Assembly (NCBI RefSeq): GCF_000763495.1
Contig: NZ_CP009576.1
Coordinates: 1,064,001 to 1,128,000 of the forward strand
Length of the DNA: 64,000 bases
DNA from: Listeria ivanovii subsp. londoniensis
GTDB taxonomy: Bacteria > Bacillota > Bacilli > Lactobacillales > Listeriaceae
Reading direction: 5' to 3'
In this document: piece by piece, positions 36,438 through 45,361 of the stretch
Numbering within the stretch: the stretch's first letter is position 1
Layout: each line of letters starts with the position of its first letter
Notes under the pieces: generated by a model
Databases searched by the model: none
The model's input: the letters and a program-made list of their open reading frames with translations, nothing else
Told to the model about the DNA's origin: nothing
Translations under genes and position numbers: made by a program

Positions 36438-37552
36438 TGCGGATTTTTGCTATTGTTAAACGAATCATTAACCAATTTAGACGTGATAAACGCACACTTG
36501 CCTTAATGTTTATTGCGCCACTGCTGTTGATTACATTATTAACCTATTTATTTGAAGGGGACACAGTAAAACCGGTTGTTGGTGTGAGTGATATTTCCGA
36601 CTCTATGATAAAAGAACTAAAGGCTAACGATTTAACTATTAAAAGCTACCCGGAAAATACAAATGTTGGCGATAAAATAAAGGATGCCGATTTAGATGCC
36701 TTTTTTCAACAAGATGGCGATAAAATAGCAGTAACTTACGAAAATAGCGAACCATCCATCAGTAAAGAAATTGGTTTAAAACTACAAAAAACATTAATGC
36801 AAGAGCAACAAAAACAAGTGAAAAGTCAGGCAAAAGCAACTGGAGAGGCGCTTGCAAAGGCCGGGATAGACCCAAACACCATTCCTTCACTTTCAACTAG
36901 ACCTGAAAAGTTAACCATTTCAACCGATTATGTATATGGCGATAAAGATACTAACTTTTTTGATACTATAAGTCCGATTTTCATTGGCTTTTTTGTCTTC
37001 TTCTTTGTCTTTCTAATTGCCGGTATATCTTTCTTAAGAGAGCGAACAACTGGGACATTAGAACGTTTAATGGCGACACCAATCAAAAGAATCGAATTAG
37101 AGCTAGGCTATTTAATTGGCTTTGGAATTTTCGCTTTGCTTCAATCGATTCTTGTTGCAGTATTCTCGATTCAAGTATTAAATATGATGCAAAATGGTTC
37201 CTTGTTCTATGTCTTGTTAATTACGCTAACCTTAGGGCTCGTATCACTTGCACTGGGAATCCTGCTTTCGACATTCGCGAATAATGAATTCCAAATTGTC
37301 CAATTTATACCAATTGTCATCGTTCCCCAAATCTTGTTCTGTGGCATTTTCCCGCTAGATGGAATGGCGGACTGGCTCGTATGGATTGCTCATATTATGC
37401 CACTTTATTACGGAGCAGATGCTTTAACGACTATTATGGTAAAAGGGGAAGGCTTTGCATCATTTGCTACAGATTTTTACATTTTACTTGGATTTGTTCT
37501 CGTATTCGTCGTATTAAATATTTTTGCTTTAAAAAAATATCGAAAAGTCTAA
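36437..37552 (+). CDS. ABC-2 type permease
   Basis: A 371-residue permease with one N-terminal helix, a large external domain (about residues 45-180) and five C-terminal helices, the YhgE/DrrB-like ABC-2 layout. RERTTGTLERLMATPI and FCGIFPLDGMADWL are conserved blocks. The ATG at 36437 has AGGAGA six bases upstream. With the ATPase it probably exports a lipid, drug or peptide. Recalled equivalent: lmo0924. Confidence 0.9.
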   Translation: MRIFAIVKRIINQFRRDKRTLALMFIAPLLLITLLTYLFEGDTVKPVVGVSDISDSMIKELKANDLTIKSYPENTNVGDKIKDADLDAFFQQDGDKIAVTYENSEPSISKEIGLKLQKTLMQEQQKQVKSQAKATGEALAKAGIDPNTIPSLSTRPEKLTISTDYVYGDKDTNFFDTISPIFIGFFVFFFVFLIAGISFLRERTTGTLERLMATPIKRIELELGYLIGFGIFALLQSILVAVFSIQVLNMMQNGSLFYVLLITLTLGLVSLALGILLSTFANNEFQIVQFIPIVIVPQILFCGIFPLDGMADWLVWIAHIMPLYYGADALTTIMVKGEGFASFATDFYILLGFVLVFVVLNIFALKKYRKV

Positions 37553-37573
37553 TCAGAAAGGAAGCGATCGAAA

Positions 37574-38230
37574 GTGGATGCAGAAGGAGATATCTTGCGC
37601 CAAATGCTTGATTTAACAGAAAAAGAAACAAAAATGAGTGATAAACAACGTCGGATTGTAGCTGCTTCCATCGAATTATTTGCAGAGAAAGGTTACGCTG
37701 GAACATCAACAAACGAAATCGCCAAGAAAGCAGGCGTCGCTGAAGGAACCATTTTCAGGCATTATAAAACCAAAAAAGATTTACTTATGGCAATTACAAT
37801 GCCGACTTTGATTGGTGGTGTTATTCCTTTCTTAGCGCAAAGCTTTGTCAAAGAAGTTTTTGAAAGTGAGTATCCAGATTTCCAATCATTTATTCGAGAA
37901 ATCATCGTGAATCGATTTGATTTTGCTAAAGAAAATGGAAAAGTTATCAAAATTTACTTCATGGAATTGTTTTATCATGATGAGCTACGGGCTCAATTTT
38001 CCGAAATTTTTATGACCCATGTGAAAGGCCAATTTGATCAAATGATTGATTACTATAAAGAATGCGGCGAAATTGTTGATATGCCAAACAGTACTATAAT
38101 GCGGGCTTTAATAACGAATATCGTTGGTTTTATGCTAACAAGGTTTGTTGTGATGCCAGAAGCTAATTGGGACGATCCAAAAGAAATTGATGATACGGTG
38201 TTGTACATTATGCGTGGATTAGGTAAGTAA
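37574..38230 (+). CDS. TetR-family repressor
   Basis: A 218-residue regulator. The DNA-binding helices are in IVAASIELFAEKGYAGTSTN and EIAKKAGVAEGTIFRHYKTK. The start is GTG with AGAAAGGAAG nine bases upstream, giving an N-terminal extension of about 20 residues before the HTH. As the third gene of the exporter operon it most likely represses that operon through the TGAGT/ACTCA repeat at 35681. Recalled equivalent: lmo0925. Confidence 0.88.
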   Translation: MDAEGDILRQMLDLTEKETKMSDKQRRIVAASIELFAEKGYAGTSTNEIAKKAGVAEGTIFRHYKTKKDLLMAITMPTLIGGVIPFLAQSFVKEVFESEYPDFQSFIREIIVNRFDFAKENGKVIKIYFMELFYHDELRAQFSEIFMTHVKGQFDQMIDYYKECGEIVDMPNSTIMRALITNIVGFMLTRFVVMPEANWDDPKEIDDTVLYIMRGLGK

Positions 38231-38326
38231 ACGAACAAAACGGTAATTAGAGATAACATAAAAGGGCTTAAACATTAAAATTCTCTCTTTGCATGAATTA
38301 ACAATAATGAAAGAGGGCGTTAGTCA

Positions 38327-38746
38327 GTGAAGCAATCGATTGTGCATATTGCATTAGTTGTTAAAGATTATGATGAAGCTATTCAATTTTACACAGAAAA
38401 ATTGAATTTTGAATTAGTGGAAGATACCTATCAATCTGAACAAGATAAAAGATGGGTAGTAGTTGCTCCACCTAATTCTAGAGGAACAACGATTTTACTT
38501 GCAAGAGCCTCCAAACCAATTCAAACTAATTTTATTGGTAATCAAGCAGGAGGAAGAGTCTTTTTGTTTCTAGGAACAGATGACTTTTACCGGGATTATA
38601 ATAATATGATAGAAAAAGGAATAGAGTTTGTAAGAGAACCAAAGACGGCGGATTACGGGGAAGTTGCAGTATTTAAAGATCTATACGGAAATTTATGGGA
38701 TTTGGTTCAATTCTCGGAAAATCATTTAATGAATGGACGAATCTAA
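38327..38746 (+). CDS. VOC-fold (glyoxalase/bleomycin-resistance) protein
   Basis: A 139-residue VOC protein with two beta-alpha-beta-beta-beta halves: KQSIVHIALVVKDYDEAIQFYT and GRVFLFLGTDDFYRDYNNMI, ending FKDLYGNLWDLVQ. The histidine in VHIAL and the glutamate in YGEVAVF could be metal ligands. The substrate is unknown. The start is GTG after AGAGGGCG. Confidence 0.82.
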   Translation: MKQSIVHIALVVKDYDEAIQFYTEKLNFELVEDTYQSEQDKRWVVVAPPNSRGTTILLARASKPIQTNFIGNQAGGRVFLFLGTDDFYRDYNNMIEKGIEFVREPKTADYGEVAVFKDLYGNLWDLVQFSENHLMNGRI

Positions 38747-38758
38747 TAACTAGTAAAT

Positions 38759-38802
38759 AAAAAGAAGCGAGCTCCGATAACGGGAAACTCGCTTCTTTTT
38801 TT
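38759..38802. terminator. Bidirectional terminator between the VOC gene and ltaS
   Basis: AAAGAAGCGAG pairs with CTCGCTTCTTT; A-tract on one side and T-tract on the other suit both strands. Confidence 0.85.
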
Positions 38803-40762
38803 ACTTATCATCTGAATCTGTTGTTTTTTTCTTGTTATAGTTATATTTACTTGGATCTACTTTTTCAAAGCCATCAGGAGCATAGAAACGTAACAAGTCA
38901 CCTTGTAAGACCGAATCAGACAGTTCTAGCTCTTTCGCTACTTTTTCTTTCGTGTCTTTCATTTCTTTTGTTTCTGTCGCAATTGGTTCACCTGATTTTT
39001 GGTTATACATATTGCCACCAATCATGGAATAATCAGGAGTAATATAATCACCATTTCGGAATGGAACTAGTTGCTTATGGTCTTTTGAAAGTAAGTCTGT
39101 ACCAAATTGCAAGTATTCTTTGTTATCAATGCCAAGTAAATGAAGTAACGTTGGCAAGAGGTCCACTTGACCGCCATATTGTTCTTGAACGCCACCTTCA
39201 ACACCAGGAACATGAATCATTAAAGGAACACGTTGCGCTTGAGCATTTTCAAAAGAGTTGTATTCTTTACCAAGAATTTTTGTCATTGCTTCTTCATGAT
39301 TATCAGAAATACCATAGTGATCACCATACATAATAATCACAGAATTATCGTAAAGTCCAGATTTCTTCAAGTAATCAACAAAACTTTTCACGGATTCATC
39401 TAGATAACGTGCTGTTTGGAAATACGTATCAACGGATGAATCACCAGTTGTCGCTGGAGCAATCGTTGCGTCCTTCTCATCAATTGGATAAGGGAAGTGA
39501 TTGGTTAGCGTAATGAATTTGGTATAGAATGGTTGCGGTAGGGAAGATAGGTATTCTTCAGACTCTTGGAAGAACGGCTTATCTTTTAATCCATAGTTAG
39601 AAACATCCGCTTCATTCATATCATAGTAACTAGCATCAAAGAAGTGATCATAACCAAATTGTTTATAAATTTCGTCACGATTCCAGAAGCTCTTATAGTT
39701 ACCGTGGAATACAGCGCTTGTATAACCTTGTTGACCTAAAATAGCAGATGCAGATTCATAAGTGTTTTGACCTTTTGTTGTAAAGGCAGAACCTTGAGCT
39801 AATCCGTAAAGCGAATTCTCTAGTAACATCTCAGAATCAGCTGTTTTACCTTGACCAGTTTGGTGGAAGAAGTTTGTAAAGCTTAGTGTATTTTGATCTT
39901 TAAAGAAAGAGTTAATAAATGGCGTTACTTCTTCTCCGTTTAATTTATAATTCACTAGGAATTGTTGGAAACTTTCTAAATGAATATAAATAACATTCTT
40001 GCCTTTTGCTTTACCATAGTATTCTGGGTTTGGCGCGGCATATTTTGATTTCGTATAATTCAGTACTTCTGTTACATCACTACTATCAGCAAGAGCTCGC
40101 TGCGTGGAAGATTCTGTACTTTTCACTGCATCATAAATTTGATAGTTAGTCATACCAAGATATTTTACAATATAATTTCTATCAAATGTTCTTGTTAATA
40201 ATTGCGGACGATCAATTTCAGCAAGTCCTAAGTTAGCAAAGAACATGGCGATACCAAGTGTAAGAACACCAACCACTTTTCTTGCACGAATACGGGCGGA
40301 TCTATCAGGTTTTACAAAGCGGAAAGCAAGCAGTGCAATTAAAAGCACAATGTCCACAAAGTAAATAATATCATGCCAGCTGAGTAATGCTGTGATACTG
40401 CTACCCATGTCACCCATATTTTGCATTTGCTTTGGATTTAGATTCGGAAGTGTAATAAAATCACTAAAGAATCGGTAGTACACAATATTTGCGTAAAGGA
40501 TAAAAGTCATTAAAAAATCAATGACAATGATCCAGATAAAGGAACGACGCCCTTTCGCGAAAAGCGCGAGACCTAAAAAGAAAATGGCCCCACTTAACGG
40601 ATTAATGAACAGCAATATTTGCTGCATAACATTTTCAATTCCAAGTTTGAATTCCATTTGATATGCAATATACGTTTTTAGCCAATAAAGAATGACGGCT
40701 AGAACAAAAAATCCATAATTCTTGCTTAAAAACGTTTGGATTTTTATTTTCCAATCCTTCAT
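38801..40762 (-). CDS. ltaS: Lipoteichoic acid synthase
   Basis: A 653-residue enzyme with five N-terminal membrane helices (about residues 1-210) and an extracellular alkaline-phosphatase-fold sulfatase domain. GQGKTADSEMLLENSLYG holds the nucleophilic threonine; IIMYGDHYGISDNHEE holds metal ligands. It polymerises glycerol phosphate from phosphatidylglycerol. AGGAGAGGTG precedes the ATG. The C-terminus is Lys-rich. Recalled equivalent: lmo0927. Confidence 0.94.
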   Translation of the reverse strand: MKDWKIKIQTFLSKNYGFFVLAVILYWLKTYIAYQMEFKLGIENVMQQILLFINPLSGAIFFLGLALFAKGRRSFIWIIVIDFLMTFILYANIVYYRFFSDFITLPNLNPKQMQNMGDMGSSITALLSWHDIIYFVDIVLLIALLAFRFVKPDRSARIRARKVVGVLTLGIAMFFANLGLAEIDRPQLLTRTFDRNYIVKYLGMTNYQIYDAVKSTESSTQRALADSSDVTEVLNYTKSKYAAPNPEYYGKAKGKNVIYIHLESFQQFLVNYKLNGEEVTPFINSFFKDQNTLSFTNFFHQTGQGKTADSEMLLENSLYGLAQGSAFTTKGQNTYESASAILGQQGYTSAVFHGNYKSFWNRDEIYKQFGYDHFFDASYYDMNEADVSNYGLKDKPFFQESEEYLSSLPQPFYTKFITLTNHFPYPIDEKDATIAPATTGDSSVDTYFQTARYLDESVKSFVDYLKKSGLYDNSVIIMYGDHYGISDNHEEAMTKILGKEYNSFENAQAQRVPLMIHVPGVEGGVQEQYGGQVDLLPTLLHLLGIDNKEYLQFGTDLLSKDHKQLVPFRNGDYITPDYSMIGGNMYNQKSGEPIATETKEMKDTKEKVAKELELSDSVLQGDLLRFYAPDGFEKVDPSKYNYNKKKTTDSDDK

Positions 40763-40823
40763 GAAACACCTCTCCTACACACTATTTACTCGATTTATTT
40801 GTTTTTTGAAATGAAAAAAAGAA

Positions 40824-40857
40824 GCTGTATTTATGTAAAAAAATAATACCATACAGC
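40824..40857. repeat. Inverted repeat in the ltaS/mpg intergenic region
   Basis: GCTGTAT at 40824-40830 and ATACAGC at 40851-40857 form a perfect 7-bp inverted repeat with a 20-nt spacer, 62-95 bp before the ltaS ATG. A TATTAT (- strand) lies within it, so it may be an operator over the ltaS promoter. The rest of the 260-bp region shows a second short repeat ACCTA/TAGGT near 40945-40960. Confidence 0.4.
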
Positions 40858-41023
40858 ACCCACTTTAACATAATTCTAACACAAGATTAATAAAAGGCAA
40901 GTTATAACACATGCGACTCAAGGATGATTTTGACTGAAATAGACCTATTTTACTAGGTGAAAAAAGACCAAATAAGCGTCGATTTCTGCTAAAATTAAGA
41001 AGAAAAAAGAGAGGTGGAAAGTG

Positions 41024-41644
41024 ATGCCAAAAATTTCTAGAGATTTTTTCGAAAATAAGCCAACGATTGAAGTAGCACGAGACTTGCTTGGCATACGTTT
41101 AGTTCATGAAACAAGAGACGGCTTACTGAGTGGTTACATCATCGAAACAGAAGCCTATTTAGGTGTCACTGATAGGGCAGCGTATAGTTTCAATAATCTT
41201 CAAACGAAACGAACGAATATTATGTTTCAATCAGCAGGGGCGGTTTATATGTACCAGATGCACCGCCAAGTATTACTTAATTTTATTACGATGAAAGAAG
41301 GCATTCCGGAAGCGGTTTTAATACGAGCTTTGGAACCTGACGAAGCCTCCAAAAAGCAGATGGAACATAATAGAAATGGGAAAACGGGTATAGAGTTAAC
41401 AAACGGCCCTGGGAAAATGACACAAGCGCTAGGATTAACTATGCAAGATTACGGGAAAACTCTCTTTGATAGCAATATCTGGTTAGAAGAAGCAAAAAAA
41501 CCACATTCAATAGAAGCAACTAATCGAATTGGTGTACCTAATAAAGGTATTGCCACCTATTATCCGCTCAGATTTACTGTCAAAGGTAGTCCCTATATTT
41601 CAGCTCAACGAAAAGGACTAATTTCCACGAACATTTGGCAATAA
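41024..41644 (+). CDS. 3-methyladenine DNA glycosylase (AAG/MPG family)
   Basis: A 206-residue base-excision repair enzyme. The catalytic glutamate is in [18 protein letters not shown] and the conserved [14 protein letters not shown] and [14 protein letters not shown] are present. It removes alkylated purines. GAGGTGG at 41011-41017 supports the ATG at 41024 rather than the GTG at 41021. Recalled equivalent: lmo0928. Confidence 0.92.
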   Translation: MPKISRDFFENKPTIEVARDLLGIRLVHETRDGLLSGYIIETEAYLGVTDRAAYSFNNLQTKRTNIMFQSAGAVYMYQMHRQVLLNFITMKEGIPEAVLIRALEPDEASKKQMEHNRNGKTGIELTNGPGKMTQALGLTMQDYGKTLFDSNIWLEEAKKPHSIEATNRIGVPNKGIATYYPLRFTVKGSPYISAQRKGLISTNIWQ

Positions 41645-41699
41645 ATTTACAAAGTTGTCACAGATAGAGCATATTCTTTGAATTGCTTATCAATATTCT

Positions 41700-41728
41700 T
41701 TGCTTCAAAAGGATGGCTACTATATAAT
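41700..41728 (+). promoter_or_regulatory. Promoter of srtA
   Basis: TTGCTT at 41700-41705, a 17-bp spacer and TATAAT at 41723-41728, 24 bp before the ATG. Confidence 0.7.
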
Positions 41729-41752
41729 AAAATAGTTACAAGGAGGAATTAT

Positions 41753-42418
41753 ATGTTAAAGAAAACAATCGCAATAATTATTTTAGTCATCGGTTTACTA
41801 TTAATTTTTTCCCCATTCATTAAAAATGGGATCGTAAAGTATTTAAGTGGGCACGAAACTATCGAGCAATATCAGCCAGAAGACATTAAGAAGAATAATG
41901 ATAAAGAAGCTACTTTTGATTTTGAAAGTGTGCAACTTCCATCGATGACCTCTGTTGTCAAAGGTGCAGCAAATTATGATAAAGATGCTGTTGTTGGTTC
42001 TATTGCGGTTCCTTCTGTAGATGTTAATTTACTTGTTTTTAAGGGAACAAATACAGCTAATTTACTTGCTGGAGCAACAACTATGCGGTCTGATCAAGCA
42101 ATGGGGAAAGGTAATTATCCACTCGCTGGACACCATATGCGTGATGAATCCATGCTGTTTGGTCCAATTATGAAAATCAAAGAAGGCGACAAAATTTACT
42201 TGACTGATCTAGAAAATCTATACGAATATGAAGTAACAGAAACAAAAACAATTGATGAGACTGAAGTTAGTGTTATAGATGAAACAAAAGATGCAAGAAT
42301 TACGCTAATTACATGTGATAAACCAACTGAAACAACGAAACGCTTTGTGGCAGTTGGTGAACTAGAAAAAACAGAAAAACTAACAAAAGAACTTGAAAAT
42401 AAATATTTCCCTAAATAA
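41753..42418 (+). CDS. srtA: Sortase A
   Basis: A 221-residue class A sortase that anchors LPXTG surface proteins to peptidoglycan. One N-terminal signal anchor (residues 4-22), the catalytic histidine in LAGHHMRDES, the catalytic cysteine in ITLITCDKPTE and the arginine in KRFVAVG are all visible. AAGGAGGAA precedes the ATG at 41753; the longer upstream frame has no ribosome binding site. Promoter and terminator make it monocistronic. Recalled equivalent: lmo0929. Confidence 0.96.
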   Translation: MLKKTIAIIILVIGLLLIFSPFIKNGIVKYLSGHETIEQYQPEDIKKNNDKEATFDFESVQLPSMTSVVKGAANYDKDAVVGSIAVPSVDVNLLVFKGTNTANLLAGATTMRSDQAMGKGNYPLAGHHMRDESMLFGPIMKIKEGDKIYLTDLENLYEYEVTETKTIDETEVSVIDETKDARITLITCDKPTETTKRFVAVGELEKTEKLTKELENKYFPK

Positions 42419-42420
42419 AA

Positions 42421-42461
42421 AGCAAAGACAGCTAATTTTTAAAGCTGTCTTTGTTTTTTTT
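42421..42461 (+). terminator. Terminator of srtA
   Basis: CAAAGACAGCT pairs with AGCTGTCTTTG, followed by a long T-run. Confidence 0.9.
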
Positions 42462-42535
42462 CTGGATAATTTCTCCTTTTATTCCAAATGTTGTATCATA
42501 TAAGGGAGGTTTATATTGAGAAAGGAAGTGCAGTG

Positions 42536-43267
42536 ATGAAACTAACCGTTTTTGGACATTGGGGTGGCTATCCGGTTGCAAATGAAGGGACATCCAGCTA
42601 TTTGCTAGAAGAGGATGGCTTTAAACTGTTAATCGATGTTGGTGCAAGTGCCGTTTCTATTATGCAAAATTATATCGACCCAGATGAAATTGATGCGGCG
42701 ATAATTTCTCATTACCATCCAGACCATGTAGCAGATGTAGGGATTTTGCAGCATATTCGTCTATTATCACCCAAAAAGAAAAAAACGCCCATATTACCAA
42801 TCTATGGACATAACGAAGATGAACGCGGCTACTCTTATTTAGAAATGCCAAATGTCACCAAAGGAATAGCATATAAAGCAGATGAAACTTTAGAAATTGG
42901 CCCATTTAAAGTTACTTTTTTAAAAACTATTCATCCAGTTGTTTGTTATGCAATGCGGATAGAAGCAGCGGGGAAAGTGTTTGTATACACCGCAGATAGT
43001 GCTTACCAAGATAGCTTTATTCCTTTTTCGGAAGAAGCAAACTTACTTGTAGCTGATACGAATTTTTTCCATGACCTAGCTGGGAAAACAAAAGTGCACA
43101 TGGCAAGCGTAGAAGTGGCAAAAATTGCGAAAGAAGCAAACGTGAAATCGTTGCTACTTAGTCATTTACCAGAAGTTGGAGATTTGGAAGTGCTGAAACA
43201 AGAAGCAGCAACGATTTATAAAGGAGAAATAGCACTCGCGTCAAAAGGGTTTACAAAAACATTTTAA
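42536..43267 (+). CDS. Metallo-beta-lactamase-fold hydrolase (YhfI-like)
   Basis: A 243-residue MBL-fold protein with the metal motif SHYHPDHVAD near residue 60, further ligands in KTIHPV, TADSAY and LLSHLPE. It resembles RNase Z-like hydrolases. It is 22 bp before lplA1; B. subtilis yhfI is likewise next to the lipoate ligase gene, which hints at a role in lipoate or cofactor handling. AAAGGAAGTG fixes the ATG. Recalled equivalent: lmo0930. Confidence 0.85.
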   Translation: MKLTVFGHWGGYPVANEGTSSYLLEEDGFKLLIDVGASAVSIMQNYIDPDEIDAAIISHYHPDHVADVGILQHIRLLSPKKKKTPILPIYGHNEDERGYSYLEMPNVTKGIAYKADETLEIGPFKVTFLKTIHPVVCYAMRIEAAGKVFVYTADSAYQDSFIPFSEEANLLVADTNFFHDLAGKTKVHMASVEVAKIAKEANVKSLLLSHLPEVGDLEVLKQEAATIYKGEIALASKGFTKTF

Positions 43268-43289
43268 TATAGAAGGAGTAGATAGGGGT

Positions 43290-44285
43290 ATGTACTTTGT
43301 AGATAATAATAATGAAAAAGACCCACGTATTAACTTAGCGGTGGAAGAATTTATTTTAACGGAATTACAATTAGATGAACCGGTGTTGTTATTTTATATC
43401 AATAAACCATCGATTATTATTGGGCGGAATCAAAATACAATTGAAGAAATCGATACAGAATATGTGGAAAAAAATGATGTGATTGTCGTTCGTAGACTTT
43501 CAGGTGGTGGTGCAGTTTATCATGACGAAGGGAATTTGAATTTTAGCTTTATTACTGAAGATGATGGTGAATCTTTCCATAATTTTGCGAAGTTTACCCA
43601 ACCGATTGTAGAAGCATTGAAGCGACTTGGTGTAAATGCGGAATTAAAAGGACGAAATGATTTACTTATTGATGGTTTTAAGGTCTCTGGAAATGCTCAG
43701 TTTGCGACAAAAGGAAAAATGTTCTCGCATGGGACATTAATGTACAACTTGAACATCGACAATGTCGTGGCCTCGTTAAAACCGAGGAAAGACAAAATCG
43801 AGTCAAAGGGAATCAAATCTGTTCGAAGTCGTGTAGCTAATATTTCCGATTTTATGAAACAAGAAATGACAACCGAAGAATTCCGGGACTTGTTATTACT
43901 TTATATTTTCGGCGTGGATAAAGTGGAAGAGGTCAAAGAATACAAGTTAACTGAAAAAGACTGGGAAAAAATCCGAGAAATTTCTGCAAAACGTTACGGT
44001 AATTGGGAGTGGAATTACGGAAAATCACCAAAATTTGACTTAGACCGAACAAAACGTTTTCCAGTTGGATCTGTTGATGTTCGTTTGAATGTCAAAAAAG
44101 GAATTATCACGGATATTAAAATTTTTGGGGACTTCTTTGGAGTGAAAAATGTAGCAGACATCGAACAAAAACTGTTAAATGTCACTTATAAACGAGATGC
44201 TCTGGCTGAAGCACTATCTGATATCGAAGTAAAAGAGTATTTTGGAAACATTACAAAAGATGAATTTCTAGACTTACTTTATTAA
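43290..44285 (+). CDS. lplA1: Lipoate-protein ligase
   Basis: A 331-residue ligase that activates free lipoate with ATP and attaches it to E2 and GcvH lysines. The lipoate/AMP loop RRLSGGGAVYHDEGNLNFSF (residues about 70-90) and the catalytic-lysine region GFKVSGNAQF are clear. In L. monocytogenes LplA1 supports cytosolic growth on host lipoyl peptides. It forms an operon with the MBL gene. Recalled equivalent: lmo0931. Confidence 0.95.
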   Translation: MYFVDNNNEKDPRINLAVEEFILTELQLDEPVLLFYINKPSIIIGRNQNTIEEIDTEYVEKNDVIVVRRLSGGGAVYHDEGNLNFSFITEDDGESFHNFAKFTQPIVEALKRLGVNAELKGRNDLLIDGFKVSGNAQFATKGKMFSHGTLMYNLNIDNVVASLKPRKDKIESKGIKSVRSRVANISDFMKQEMTTEEFRDLLLLYIFGVDKVEEVKEYKLTEKDWEKIREISAKRYGNWEWNYGKSPKFDLDRTKRFPVGSVDVRLNVKKGIITDIKIFGDFFGVKNVADIEQKLLNVTYKRDALAEALSDIEVKEYFGNITKDEFLDLLY

Positions 44286-44290
44286 AAAAA

Positions 44291-44330
44291 CGGAAAGTAC
44301 GCTAGTTTGACGTACTTTCCGCTTTATTTT
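44291..44330. terminator. Bidirectional terminator between lplA1 and the VTT gene
   Basis: CGGAAAGTACG at 44291-44301 pairs perfectly with CGTACTTTCCG at 44311-44321, with A- and T-rich flanks on both sides. Confidence 0.88.
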
Positions 44331-44929
44331 AGATTTTTTCCAGACATCCAATGTTCCAATCGTTTTCCGACAAACCAAAGAATTACCACACAAAGGGTGA
44401 GAATAGCCAGCTTGAGGGGCTCATGAATCAAATCAACAAAATCATAACCAATGTAACTAATAGCAAAGACTTTGACAATTTTCCCGCCTATAAGGGCAAG
44501 AAGGAACTGATAGATTCTTATTTTCGAAAGTCCTGCAACAATGTTAACTGCAGAAGATGGGGTAAAAGGCATAACGAGTAAAATGAATATCGGACTGAAA
44601 CCATGTCTATCAATCCATTCCATGACTCGTTTGATTTCTTTATGACCAGAAATAAATCGTAAAAAGCGAGTTTGTCCAAATTTTCGCGCAAGAAGAAAGA
44701 CACAAAGACTGCCAGCAATTGCAGCGGTGACAGAAATGACAAATCCACCAAGTAGCCCGTAAGCATTCACATTCACGACAACAAATAAAATAAACGGTAA
44801 AAAAGGTAAAAATGCTTCAATGAAAGGTAATAGAAAAGCTAAAAGAGGTCCCAAACTCCGATACTCACTTAGCCAGTACATCAAATTATCATAAGAAAAG
44901 AAGTTCATCATATCCTGCCACAAATTCAT
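44324..44929 (-). CDS. VTT-domain (TVP38/DedA-like) membrane protein
   Basis: A 201-residue protein with about five hydrophobic segments. The VTT pattern is seen in FLPFIEAFLPFLPFILFVVV, GSLCVFLLARKFG and FILLVMPFTPSSAVNIVAGL. Family members act as lipid scramblases or in membrane homeostasis. GGAGGC lies before the ATG. Recalled equivalent: lmo0932. I recall a glycosyltransferase gene (lmo0933) after this position in EGD-e that is absent here. Confidence 0.85.
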   Translation of the reverse strand: MNLWQDMMNFFSYDNLMYWLSEYRSLGPLLAFLLPFIEAFLPFLPFILFVVVNVNAYGLLGGFVISVTAAIAGSLCVFLLARKFGQTRFLRFISGHKEIKRVMEWIDRHGFSPIFILLVMPFTPSSAVNIVAGLSKIRIYQFLLALIGGKIVKVFAISYIGYDFVDLIHEPLKLAILTLCVVILWFVGKRLEHWMSGKNLK

Positions 44930-45119
44930 AGAGAAGCCTCCAGTAGTCTACAAATAACATGCTTTATTTTCTCACATAAAAGGGATAAAGAGCTAATAAA
45001 AGAACTTGGAAAAAGATAAAAACCTAGCTTTACCCAGGATTTTATTTATCTTTATCTAGAAAAACCATTCTCTAATAAAGTAGATATTTTATTTTTAAAA
45101 AGAAATTATCGAAAAAGTC

Positions 45120-45148
45120 TTGTCAAAACTCGCGTGGAATGGTATTAT
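45120..45148 (+). promoter_or_regulatory. Promoter of tRNA-Gly
   Basis: TTGTCA at 45120-45125, a 17-bp spacer and TATTAT at 45143-45148, 36 bp before the tRNA. Confidence 0.75.
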
Positions 45149-45184
45149 ATAAAAGTTGTTAAAACACTATGTACTACTTACTTT

Positions 45185-45255
45185 GCGGGTGTAGTTTAGT
45201 GGTAAAACTACAGCCTTCCAAGCTGTTGTCGTGGGTTCGATTCCCATCACCCGCT
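45185..45255 (+). tRNA. tRNA-Gly (TCC)
   Basis: The acceptor GCGGGTG pairs with CACCCGC, the anticodon arm is ACAGCCT-TCC-AAGCTGT, and the T arm is GTGGGTTCGATTCCCAT. CCA is not encoded. Read-through into queG is possible because no terminator separates them. Confidence 0.97.
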
Positions 45256-45361
45256 TTATATTTTAAAAAATTCTGTTATCAACGCAGTGTTTCGACCTTT
45301 TTAAGCGAAGCATTGCGTTTATTTTATTGCCCGAAAACAAGGAGAGGGGGGGCTTGGGAGC

